Below are positions 40,262 to 47,561 of a DNA stretch of 64,000 nt, one piece after another. The notes under the pieces are model-generated. The model did not search any database. It was not told the DNA's origin and saw only the letters and a list, made by a program, of their open reading frames with translations. Position 1 is the stretch's first letter. Each line of letters begins with the position of its first letter. The stretch covers positions 6,076,001-6,140,000 of the forward strand of contig NZ_AP025518.1 of assembly GCF_022179545.1 (NCBI RefSeq), written 5' to 3'. The position numbers and the translations under genes are program-made. The DNA is from Mycolicibacterium fortuitum subsp. fortuitum (GTDB lineage Bacteria; Actinomycetota; Actinomycetes; Mycobacteriales; Mycobacteriaceae).

Positions 40262-40798
40262 ATGGATACGACGGGGTCCGGCAGGGCGATTGAGATCGCC
40301 CCCTTTCATTCCGGCGGCGCCCTCAAAGGTTTCGTGGTGCTGGGCCGGTGGCCCGATTCCACCAAAGAGTGGGCGCAGCTCCTGATGGTCACGGTCCGGG
40401 TCGCATCGCTACCCGGATTGCTCTCCACCACAACTATTTTCGGCGTTCGCGAGGAATTGCCGGAATCGCCCCGTCCCGGCACCGTCGGAATCGTCATCGC
40501 CGAAGGGCCGGTTGTCGGCGAATCCGCGGTTCCGCCCGGGTATTTCGCCGACCATCAACCGCCGGCCCTGTTGATGTTGCATCCGCCATCGGAGACGACA
40601 CCGTCACTTCCCGAGTGTGCCGGCGCGGCGTCGGGCTGCGTATTGTTGCCGGGGATCCCGCATCTCGGACTGGAACACCGAGCCGCATGGGTCGAAGCGG
40701 AATCCGACGGCACGGTGACATCGATGGTGAGCCGGGTCGGCGTCGATCCGATCAGTCACCCCGACACCGCGATTCTGGCGATGCTGTTGGCGGCGTAA
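40262..40798 (+). CDS. Conserved hypothetical protein (Rv3847-like)
   Basis: A 178-residue protein, close to the 177 of Rv3847 and in the same place after sodA. The ATG at 40262 is preceded by GGAGGCGAT. The sequence begins MDTTGSGRAIEIAPFHSGGALKGF and is strand-rich, with no signal peptide or clear catalytic motif. Several prolines lie in a mid-region loop. Function unknown. Confidence 0.8.
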   Translation: MDTTGSGRAIEIAPFHSGGALKGFVVLGRWPDSTKEWAQLLMVTVRVASLPGLLSTTTIFGVREELPESPRPGTVGIVIAEGPVVGESAVPPGYFADHQPPALLMLHPPSETTPSLPECAGAASGCVLLPGIPHLGLEHRAAWVEAESDGTVTSMVSRVGVDPISHPDTAILAMLLAA

Positions 40799-40903
40799 CC
40801 ACACCAGATTCGGGACACCCTCTCCACCAAGGAGAATCCACCTGCCGAAAATGAATAGGAAACCTGGCGGGTTGAGCGGACAACCGCTAGGGTCTCTTGA
40901 TCA

Positions 40904-41049
40904 GCGAAGGGCAGTAGCCCGCAATCGTCGCGTCGACCTGCTGGCCTCGAGCCCGGCCGACAGCCTGCGATGCGGTGGGCGACACCTTCGGCCGTAAGTG
41001 GGGTAAGCCGCGAGAGCGGCAAGTTTCAGCGGTCTGTCGAAAGGTCGCC
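40904..41049 (+). ncRNA. yybP-ykoY (manganese)-like aptamer with translational expression platform, variant loops
   Basis: The stretch GAAGGGCAGTAGCCCGC and, 60 bases on, GGGCGACACCTTCGGCC closely follow the two conserved ends of the Mn2+-sensing yybP-ykoY RNA (consensus from memory: AAAGGGGAGUAGC and GCRAGACCUUU). CGAAGG (40905-40910) pairs with CCTTCG (40985-40990) as P1. CCCGCA(A)TCG pairs imperfectly with CGATGCGGTGGG as P2. GCGTCGACC stands where GUCAAC is expected. Both conserved loops differ by one G-to-C change (GGAG to GCAG, AGACC to ACACC). Downstream, CGAAAGGTCGCC (41038-41049) can pair instead with GGCGACACCTTCG (40978-40990), masking an AAAGG ribosome site. A GCCGC-GAGA-GCGGC hairpin lies between. 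Upstream 40799-40903 holds nothing else recognised. Confidence 0.5.
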
Positions 41050-41307
41050 ATGTCCGCAGGCGCAGGCGTCAGCGTGAAAGCTGAGTCGGCGAGATCTGCT
41101 ACCCGGCGGACGCCTCAGATAGCCGTGAGGCCCCACCGCAACCATCTCTGTACCCATATTTGTGCCCTCGCTTGTGCGGCGACCGCCGAAACCTCCGTCC
41201 GTTTCCATCGGGCAACCGCCTTCCTGAATCGGACCCACAATCCACCCAGAGCTGTCTGGCTATCGCGCGCGAGGGGGTTGACGAGCATTCCACCGCCCCA
41301 CCTGTAA
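41050..41307 (+). CDS. Possible small ORF behind the aptamer, or remnant of a lost gene
   Basis: ATG at 41050 lies five bases after AAAGG, the site the RNA above could mask. The 85-residue product (MSAGAGVSVKAESARSATRR...) is basic, has four cysteines or more, no membrane helix and no similarity I know. True manganese riboswitches control exporters, so this could be the decayed start of such a gene or a leader peptide. Coding is doubtful. Confidence 0.25.
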   Translation: MSAGAGVSVKAESARSATRRTPQIAVRPHRNHLCTHICALACAATAETSVRFHRATAFLNRTHNPPRAVWLSRARGLTSIPPPHL

Positions 41308-41688
41308 CGTGTTCCACGTCGTCCGACAACGGCGCTGCGCGCAATCCGATGCGGCCCGGGTCCCGCACTCTAGCAAATTTGGGTTTCCGCTAGTCACGGC
41401 GCCGCTTCGGTTGCCGGCCAAGAAGTTGATCATGATCGAGCACCCCTGTGCTCGCAGCTCACCGCGCCCAATACAACGCAACCGTCACCTTTTGCATTGC
41501 GAGACGGCGCAATCCCGCCTACCCCTCAGGGCGAAGGTCGCGGCATCCGCAGCAGAGGGGCTCAAAACGCAAAGCCAGTTTAACTTTTGTGGCGTTTGCA
41601 CTTGGTTGTCGTCACAACACTCGCTACGATGGTCAGCAAATACGCCGCCTAATTCGTACCGCTCATGAAGCATGTGGAGGTCAAATCG
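41308..41688 (+). promoter_or_regulatory. espR upstream region with candidate promoter
   Basis: No gene is seen here. TTGGTT (41602-41607) and TACGAT (41625-41630), 17 bases apart, make a reasonable sigma-A-type promoter, with TTGTCGTCACAA inside the spacer. GGAGG lies shortly before the espR ATG. In M. tuberculosis the long region upstream of espR binds EspR itself and PhoP. I see no clear repeats to mark such sites. Confidence 0.45.
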
Positions 41689-42087
41689 ATGAGCAAGACG
41701 TTCGCCGCCCGCCTAAACCGCCTGTTCGATACGGTTTATCCGCCCGGGCGCGGACCCCACACGTCTGCCGAGGTGATCGCCGCACTGAAGTCCGAGGGCG
41801 TCACCATGTCGGCCCCGTACCTGTCCCAGCTTCGTTCGGGCAACCGGACCAACCCGTCAGCGGCAACCATGGCCGCACTTGCCAACTTCTTCCGGATCAA
41901 GCCGGCGTACTTCACCGACGACGAGTACTACGAGAAGCTCGACAAGGAACTGACCTGGCTGGCCAGCATGCGTGACGAGGGGATCCGCCGGATCGCAGCC
42001 CGCACCGTCGGCCTGTCCAACGAAGCTCAGCAGGACCTGGTCCAGAAGGTCGATGAGCTGCGTCGCCGGGAACACCTCGACGACTGA
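41689..42087 (+). CDS. espR: Nucleoid-associated regulator EspR
   Basis: EspR binds DNA as a dimer of dimers and activates the espACD locus and other surface genes. The 132-residue protein is nearly identical in the helix-turn-helix half to Rv3849: MSKTFAARLNRLFDTVYPPG and YLSQLRSGNRTNPSAATMAAL (recognition helix). The C-terminal dimerisation half has diverged more. The start at 41689 matches the M. tuberculosis start; an ATG eight codons earlier is an alternative. An EspA-class operon lies 18 kb downstream (60410), a natural target. Confidence 0.96.
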   Translation: MSKTFAARLNRLFDTVYPPGRGPHTSAEVIAALKSEGVTMSAPYLSQLRSGNRTNPSAATMAALANFFRIKPAYFTDDEYYEKLDKELTWLASMRDEGIRRIAARTVGLSNEAQQDLVQKVDELRRREHLDD

Positions 42088-42097
42088 TCGGCCGGTT

Positions 42098-43240
42098 TCA
42101 GCTGCGCGATGCCGCGCGGTCCAATTCCCGGTACCGCTCGGCAATCGCCAGAATCCATTCCCGGTCGGAATACGTTTCGGGTTGGCTCAACCAGACCAGC
42201 CCCGGAAACGCTGACTCGTCGTCATCCTCACGGGTGTCGTAAATCCACTGCGCGATGGCCAGCGCCTGCTCGCCGGGCGCTACCTCGGGCCGCTGAGCTT
42301 CCTCGAATTCTGTTGTGTCGCTTGGCTCTCCGGATCCACTCGACCCACGGGGCCCGGCATTTTCATGCCGGCGCGAGTCGGCGGCCGTCGCCTCCAGGTA
42401 GAGCGCATCGGAGATCAGCGACATCCGTTCGGCGACCCGGAACACCAATGGACCGCGCGGACGCACGCCGATGCCCACATCGGGCTGGCGCCGGGCCAAC
42501 TCGCTCAGAAGCGGCTTGATGGTCCGTAACTCCTGACGTGCACCGAACCAGTCTTCGACGCTCGGCAGCAGCGATCCGGCGGCCACGATGACCATCGCGC
42601 AGCCCAGCAGGGTGGCCGCGGCACCGACACCGACGGGTTCGGTCCGCCCCGCGGCTCTGAGCAGGACGAAGCCGCTGGCCGCCACGATCAGCACCATGCC
42701 GACGGTGAACAGGAACAGCGCCCGCCCGCGCCGGCTGCGGTTCGAGTAGCGCAGGCCGGCCCACACCACGAGGGTCAGCGCCAGGAACACATACAGCAGC
42801 GGTAGCAGCCACGAGGCGCCGTGCGATCCGAGATCCCGCGTCAGATATTCGGCGGGGGACATCTCCGGTAGGCGGCCGGCGCGGAAGAAGATCACCAGGC
42901 TGATGACGGCGACGACGCCGGCGATGCCGTACTGGATCAGCGCGATACGACGGGTGAGGGCGGCAGAGTGGCCCGAGGACGCGGTCGTGATCATGACGCA
43001 ACTGCCTGCGGCACAGGCGATCAGCGCGACCTGGCTCAGTCCGGCGGCGATGTTCGGCCAGTGCACCACCGTGTCGATCAGCAGGGCCAGCGGCTGCCAG
43101 TTCAGCGCGGCCACGATGCCGAGACTGCCCAACGACAGGATCATCGCCGAGCTCACCAGGGATTGCTTGTTGACCAGAGCCCAACCGATACGCAGGCCGG
43201 TAGCCAGGCCGAGCAGGCCTGCGATCACCCAGACGATCAA
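42098..43240 (-). CDS. DUF6545 / MAB_1171c-like multispanning membrane protein
   Basis: A 380-residue protein with about seven membrane helices in the first 230 residues. A soluble C-terminal domain begins VEDWFGARQELRTIKPLL and contains VFRVAERMSLISDALYLEA. I associate this architecture with the MAB_1171c/DUF6545 family, often coded next to ImmA/IrrE-type peptidases and XRE regulators in actinobacteria. Its start overlaps the stop of the peptidase gene by four bases, so they are translated together. It ends 10 bases from espR, convergently. Function unknown; a sensor or transporter partner is a guess. Confidence 0.75.
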   Translation of the reverse strand: MIVWVIAGLLGLATGLRIGWALVNKQSLVSSAMILSLGSLGIVAALNWQPLALLIDTVVHWPNIAAGLSQVALIACAAGSCVMITTASSGHSAALTRRIALIQYGIAGVVAVISLVIFFRAGRLPEMSPAEYLTRDLGSHGASWLLPLLYVFLALTLVVWAGLRYSNRSRRGRALFLFTVGMVLIVAASGFVLLRAAGRTEPVGVGAAATLLGCAMVIVAAGSLLPSVEDWFGARQELRTIKPLLSELARRQPDVGIGVRPRGPLVFRVAERMSLISDALYLEATAADSRRHENAGPRGSSGSGEPSDTTEFEEAQRPEVAPGEQALAIAQWIYDTREDDDESAFPGLVWLSQPETYSDREWILAIAERYRELDRAASRS

Positions 43241-43728
43241 CCAAACGCCTCTCCGAGGCGAACCTGCACGATCGATGACCGGTCGGACGGCAGCCTGCCG
43301 AGGCGGTACAGCAGAAGCGCGGCGAAGTCCTCGGCCTCCTGCTCGATGTCCTCACCGTTGGGGCCCATGCATCCGGTCCGCTGGTTGAGCATGTAGCTGA
43401 TCAGGTCGGAGGTGGCCACCTCGGTGGACGCGGCGGCCGCGTCCACGATCGAGATGCCTTCGTGGCCGAGGACCAGGTGCCCGAGTTCGTGAGCCAGGGT
43501 GCGGTCCCAGGCAGGCAGACCGTGCTGGATGAGGAACACATCGCGGTCGGCGTATTGACGCCACTGGCCGCAGACCCCGGGGGGAAGTTCGGCCATGGTC
43601 AGCTCGATCGGCCTGCCACGATCTTCGCTCACCGCGTCGACCAGACGGGTCAACGTGACTTCACCCTGTCGCGGGGCGAGGTCGAGTACCTCGTTCACAG
43701 CGCGCGTGACGCTTCGACTCGCGGACAT
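43237..43728 (-). CDS. ImmA/IrrE-like metallopeptidase
   Basis: A 163-residue protein with the zinc motif LAHELGHLVLGHE (His80, Glu81, His84, with downstream acidic residues), typical of the ImmA/IrrE family that cleaves or inactivates XRE-type repressors. No DNA-binding domain is fused, so the partner regulator is elsewhere; espR, an XRE-like protein, is the nearest. It is coupled by overlap to the DUF6545-like gene and follows the surface protein gene by 42 bases. Confidence 0.85.
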   Translation of the reverse strand: MSASRSVTRAVNEVLDLAPRQGEVTLTRLVDAVSEDRGRPIELTMAELPPGVCGQWRQYADRDVFLIQHGLPAWDRTLAHELGHLVLGHEGISIVDAAAASTEVATSDLISYMLNQRTGCMGPNGEDIEQEAEDFAALLLYRLGRLPSDRSSIVQVRLGEAFG

Positions 43729-43770
43729 GTTCCCCCTTCCCGAACTTCTCGTGATCCTGCCAAGACGTTC

Positions 43771-44958
43771 CTAACGCATGAATCGACTGACATCGATTCG
43801 AACCGTCCGGCCGGCCTTGGCCTGCCGGTAACCCACGAGTCCGCCCAAACCGGTCAATGCCATCATCCCGGTCACGCCGGGCAATGCCACGGCTGCGATC
43901 TCCTTTGTGTTCGCGGTACGCAGATAATCCGTGTATCCGGCCCGGAAGGCCACCGGAATTGCGGCATCCAGCCCGACAGCGGCGGGCTGCCGCGCCTCGG
44001 TACGCATCTTGGTGTTCGATTGCACCTCGGGCCCCGATCGTGGCCCCGAACGCGGCCCGTGATCAGCGTCCGGAGCGCCCAACGGCACCGCGATCGGCGG
44101 CACGATGACCGGCAGGGCGATCACCGGTACGGCAACCGGCGCCACCCCGGCCGCTGCGGCCAGTCCGGGCGGCGGTGGCACGGGCACGTCGGGAGCCTGT
44201 GTCTGCGCGACCGGGGCTTGGAAGACCGGTGGGCGCGGAACGTCGAAGGGAGTCGGGACACCGGGACCCCACTCGCCGCCACCGCGAGTCGGACCGCCGA
44301 TCAGCGTCGTGGTGGTCGCACTTGTCGCCGACGTCGTGGCCGAGGTGGTCGCCGACGTCGTGGCCGAGGTGGTCTCGGTTGTCTCGCTGGTTTCGGTGGT
44401 CTGAGTGGTTTCGGTGGTCTGGGTGGTGCGCGTCGTGGTCACCACCGAGGCCGAGGTCGTGGGAGTCGCCGAGGTCGTGGGGGACTCCGACACGGTGGGT
44501 TGCGAGGTCGGAGGCGTCTCGGTCTGAGTCTGGCTGTTGGACGGTGTAGGGGTCTTGGTGTCGGTCCCGGTTTGCGGAGGCGTCTGAGATCCGGACGGCT
44601 GCGCCGTGTTGGTCGGTTCTCCGGTCCCTGAAGGTTTGCCGGTTGTCTTGGTCGGTCGACCCGTGGTCTTGGTGGGCTTGCCGGTGGTTCGGGTGCCGCT
44701 GTGAGACGGGCGCGTCCCCGACGCGCCGGCGTCGTCGTCACCGTCGCCTTGGTCGTCGCCATCGTGGGAGTGGCCGTGACCGTGGTCCTTGCCGTTGTGC
44801 CCGCTGTGACCGTTTCCCGAGCCGTTGGATGAGCCCTGGCCGCTGTCCGGCCGACCCCGGTCGGGATCGGCAAATGCCAGGGCCCCTCCGACACCGGCGA
44901 TGATCAGGCCCGTTAGCACCAGACCGGTCGAGGCGGCGACGCGCAACCGCGAACGCAC
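43771..44958 (-). CDS. Exported mucin-like surface protein with His/Asp-rich and Thr-rich regions
   Basis: A protein of about 395 residues from a GTG at 44958, preceded by AAAGGGTGGTGA. The signal peptide (1-30) ends AFADPDRG. Then come a Gly/Ser/His/Asp-rich block (HGHGHSHDGDDQGDGDDD, a likely metal-binding cluster) and a long Thr/Ser/Pro stretch with TTET and TTSA repeats suited to O-mannosylation. A Pro/Val-rich region and a C-terminal hydrophobic segment starting ALPGVTGMMALTG, followed by a basic tail, complete it. The C-terminus looks like a membrane anchor; LPGVTG is near, but not, a sortase LPxTG. No homologue is recognised. Confidence 0.75.
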   Translation of the reverse strand: MRSRLRVAASTGLVLTGLIIAGVGGALAFADPDRGRPDSGQGSSNGSGNGHSGHNGKDHGHGHSHDGDDQGDGDDDAGASGTRPSHSGTRTTGKPTKTTGRPTKTTGKPSGTGEPTNTAQPSGSQTPPQTGTDTKTPTPSNSQTQTETPPTSQPTVSESPTTSATPTTSASVVTTTRTTQTTETTQTTETSETTETTSATTSATTSATTSATSATTTTLIGGPTRGGGEWGPGVPTPFDVPRPPVFQAPVAQTQAPDVPVPPPPGLAAAAGVAPVAVPVIALPVIVPPIAVPLGAPDADHGPRSGPRSGPEVQSNTKMRTEARQPAAVGLDAAIPVAFRAGYTDYLRTANTKEIAAVALPGVTGMMALTGLGGLVGYRQAKAGRTVRIDVSRFMR

Positions 44959-45169
44959 GTTGTCACCACCCTTTCGCGCACCGCCCGATAGCTTCTTTGA
45001 CGGATTCGATTCTTGCACAACCACGCAGTTCAAATTTGCTAGCTGAGGTGATTACCCACGCCGATGACGGGGAGCCGCAGCAGAGCAAATCCACCGGACG
45101 ATACTGTGGGTCTGCAGCAGTTCTGCGGTGACCACGAACACACGACGAATTGACCGGGAGGCAACCGGA

Positions 45170-45826
45170 ATGGGCCTGTTCACGCGACGAAAAAGCCGCG
45201 CCACCCGCCGCGCCGAAGCCCGCGCCATCAAGGCCAAGGCCAAGCTGGAAGCCCGGCTCACCGCAAAGAATGAGGCTCGTCGGATCAAGTCGGACCAGAA
45301 ATCTGCGCAACGGGCGCTCAAAGCTCAGGTCAAGGCCCAGCGCGACAGTGACCGCAACGCCCTCAAGGTGGCCGAGGCAGAGTTGAAGGCGGCCCGTGAG
45401 GGACGACTGCTCTCCCCCACCCGGGTTCGCCGTGTGCTCACCGTGACGCGTTTGCTGGCGCCGGTGCTCGTGCCGTTGATCTACCGGGCCGCCACGGCCG
45501 CGCGCGGCGCCCTCGACGAACGTCGCGCCGACCGTCTCGGTGTCCCCCTGGCTCAGCTCGGCCAGTTCTCCGGGCACGGCGCGGAGCTCTCCGCGCGGAT
45601 CTCCGGGGCCGAACAGACCCTGCGCCAGGTGGCCGAGAAGAAGCCGAAGGACGCCGAGACCAAGCAGTTCGTCACGGCCATCACCGAGCGGCTCAACGAT
45701 CTGGCCGCGGCGGTGACCGCCGCCGAGAACATGCCGACCGCGCGGCGTCGGGGTGCCCACGCGGCCATCGCGGCCCAGCTCGACGGCATCGATGCCGATC
45801 TGATGGCTCGGCTCGGGCTGGTCTAG
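45170..45826 (+). CDS. DUF6474-like protein (Rv3850-like)
   Basis: A 218-residue protein, the same length as Rv3850. The ATG at 45170 has GGGAGG eight bases upstream. The N-terminal 90 residues are very Lys/Arg/Ala-rich and predicted helical (RATRRAEARAIKAKAKLEAR), resembling a nucleic-acid or membrane-surface binding coil. A hydrophobic stretch (RLLAPVLVPLIYRAATAARG) and a second helical region follow. Function unknown. Confidence 0.82.
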   Translation: MGLFTRRKSRATRRAEARAIKAKAKLEARLTAKNEARRIKSDQKSAQRALKAQVKAQRDSDRNALKVAEAELKAAREGRLLSPTRVRRVLTVTRLLAPVLVPLIYRAATAARGALDERRADRLGVPLAQLGQFSGHGAELSARISGAEQTLRQVAEKKPKDAETKQFVTAITERLNDLAAAVTAAENMPTARRRGAHAAIAAQLDGIDADLMARLGLV

Positions 45827-45835
45827 CGCCTTTCC

Positions 45836-46360
45836 ATGATCGGCGTCCGTATCGATTCCGCGGCTCAGCTGCGCGGTACGGGCGTCGGCTCACTCACGGT
45901 CGCGTTGGCGGTCGCCGCCCATGGCGCCGCCGGCGGCTCCCTGCCGGGTGGGGCTGTGGCCGCCCAGCTCGTGGTGCTCGCATTGACGTTGGGGACGGTG
46001 GCCGCGACGTTGTCCGGTGCGAGTCGCGCCGTGGTGTTGTGGGGCCTGCTGGGTACCGGCCAGGTGCTGGCGCACGCGTTGTTGACCACGGCCGGTCACG
46101 AGCACGGTGTGCCAGCCGGGCCGCTGATGTTCGGCGCGCACGTGGCGGCGGTGTCGCTCGGCGCCGGGCTGATCGCGTGCGGTGCCCGGTTGTCGGCAGC
46201 GATGTCACGGGTGGTCCGCGTGGTGGTGAGCGACGGACACGCTGCGCCCGGCTCGCCGGCCCACGTCACGGCGCGCAGCGCCGATCAACCGTTGCACTCG
46301 GCCCTTCAACTTGCCGCGTCGGTGTCTCACAGAGGTCCGCCGGTCGGAGTCGCCGCCTGA
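45836..46360 (+). CDS. Small membrane protein at the head of the copper operon
   Basis: A 174-residue protein with four hydrophobic segments in the first 120 residues and histidines at or near their ends (VAAHGAAGG, LAHALLTTAGHEHG, MFGAHVAAV). The C-terminus is polar. It lies 9 bases after the DUF6474-like gene and 30 bases before the ycnI-like gene, so it is likely in the copper operon. The His distribution fits a metal-related role, but no family is recognised. Confidence 0.72.
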   Translation: MIGVRIDSAAQLRGTGVGSLTVALAVAAHGAAGGSLPGGAVAAQLVVLALTLGTVAATLSGASRAVVLWGLLGTGQVLAHALLTTAGHEHGVPAGPLMFGAHVAAVSLGAGLIACGARLSAAMSRVVRVVVSDGHAAPGSPAHVTARSADQPLHSALQLAASVSHRGPPVGVAA

Positions 46361-46390
46361 CCATCCGACCCACTCCAGAAAGACAACCTC

Positions 46391-47056
46391 ATGCAACCCT
46401 TCACCAGGGCGCCCTCGCGCGCCCTCCTCGCAGCCGCCGCGGTGGCCGTCGCGGGCCTGCTCACCGCGGCGCCGGCCGGGGCCCACGTTCATGTCGATGT
46501 CGAGAATCCGGCCCCGGGAACCACTTCGGTGCTCACCTTCCGGGTCCCCGGCGAGTCCGATACCGGTGCGCTGACCACACAGTTGGCGGTCGACCTACCC
46601 GACGTGGCCTCGGCGCGCACCGAGGTGATGCCGGGCTGGACCGCCAAGCTGGACCGTGACACCGCGGCCGGCACAGTCCGAGCGGTGACGTGGACCGCGG
46701 CCCCCGGAGTCGGCATCTCCTCCGAGCAGTTCGCTCTGTTCCGAGTGTCGGTCAAGCTCCCTGACTCCGCGACGGCGAGCTTTCCCGTCACCCAGACCTA
46801 CTCCGACGGATCGGTGGTCCGCTGGGATCAGCCGCCCCTTCCCGACGGCAGCGAGCCCGAGCATCCCGCCCCGCAGTTGACGCTGAAGGGCGCGCCGGCG
46901 GCCGGGGAACCCGCCGCACCCTCACCCTCCACGCCGCAGCCCTCCGCGCAGCCCGCAGGCGCTGTCGACAACTCCGCCCGATGGCTGGCCGGTGGAGCGT
47001 TGATCGTGGCGGCCGCCGCGGTGGCCACAGCACTGTTGAACCGGCGTCGATCATGA
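46391..47056 (+). CDS. YcnI-like copper-binding protein (DUF1775)
   Basis: A 221-residue exported protein. The signal peptide ends PAGA, leaving His as the first mature residue (HVHVDVENPAPG). That is the monohistidine brace reported for Bacillus YcnI, which binds Cu(II) with a conserved Trp; VVRWDQPPLP supplies a candidate. The C-terminus has a Pro/Ala linker and a membrane anchor (about 198-216) ending RRRS. The next gene starts inside its stop (ATGA). It probably delivers copper to the CopC/CopD proteins coded after it. Confidence 0.88.
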   Translation: MQPFTRAPSRALLAAAAVAVAGLLTAAPAGAHVHVDVENPAPGTTSVLTFRVPGESDTGALTTQLAVDLPDVASARTEVMPGWTAKLDRDTAAGTVRAVTWTAAPGVGISSEQFALFRVSVKLPDSATASFPVTQTYSDGSVVRWDQPPLPDGSEPEHPAPQLTLKGAPAAGEPAAPSPSTPQPSAQPAGAVDNSARWLAGGALIVAAAAVATALLNRRRS

Positions 47057-47559
47057 GGCGTCTGCTGGCCGTGGGCCTGTCCTGCTTCATCCTGGCCGCA
47101 TCGGCGCTGCTCGGCGCCCCGGCTGCGTCGGCACATGCGTCCCGGATCGCCGCGGACCCCGCCGAACACTCGGCGTTGACCGCCTCCCCGCCTCGGGTGA
47201 GCGCGACGTTCAACGAGGCGCTGCAGCCCGCCTTCGCCAACATGACAGTTGTCGGGCCGGACAACAACCTGTGGTCCGAGGGTGATCCCACGGTCGCCGG
47301 CGCGGTTCTCAGCGTCGCCGTCCGCCCGTTGGGCCCGGCCGGTACGTACACCGTGAATTACCGGGTGACCTCAGCCGATGGGCACGTGGTGTCGGGTTCC
47401 TGGTCGTTCGAGCTGACGGTTGCGGGCTCCGGTACGCCGGGGACGGCCGCGTCGTCGCCGGCACAGTCCGACGGGGGCATCGTGGTGTGGCCGTTCGTGC
47501 TGGTCGCCGTGGTGCTCATCGGGGGTGGGGCCTGGTGGGCGGTCCGACGCCGGGGCTGA
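47053..47559 (+). CDS. CopC-domain copper-binding protein
   Basis: A 168-residue exported CopC protein. Cleavage after ASA would leave an N-terminal His (HASRIAADPAEHSALTASP), and SADGHVVSGSWSF supplies the Asp and His of the Cu(II) site. A membrane helix near the C-terminus (VVWPFVLVAVVLIGGGAWWAV) anchors it. The start overlaps the ycnI-like stop by four bases. Confidence 0.88.
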   Translation: MRRLLAVGLSCFILAASALLGAPAASAHASRIAADPAEHSALTASPPRVSATFNEALQPAFANMTVVGPDNNLWSEGDPTVAGAVLSVAVRPLGPAGTYTVNYRVTSADGHVVSGSWSFELTVAGSGTPGTAASSPAQSDGGIVVWPFVLVAVVLIGGGAWWAVRRRG

Positions 47560-47561
47560 TC

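Noticed and set aside
40904..41000. c-di-AMP (ydaO), cobalamin or magnesium riboswitch
   Set aside because: None of their conserved blocks could be found; the ends fit the manganese yybP-ykoY pattern much better.
43771..44958. True sortase substrate
   Set aside because: LPGVTG has one residue too many for LPxTG, and no sortase gene is in view; kept only as a note.
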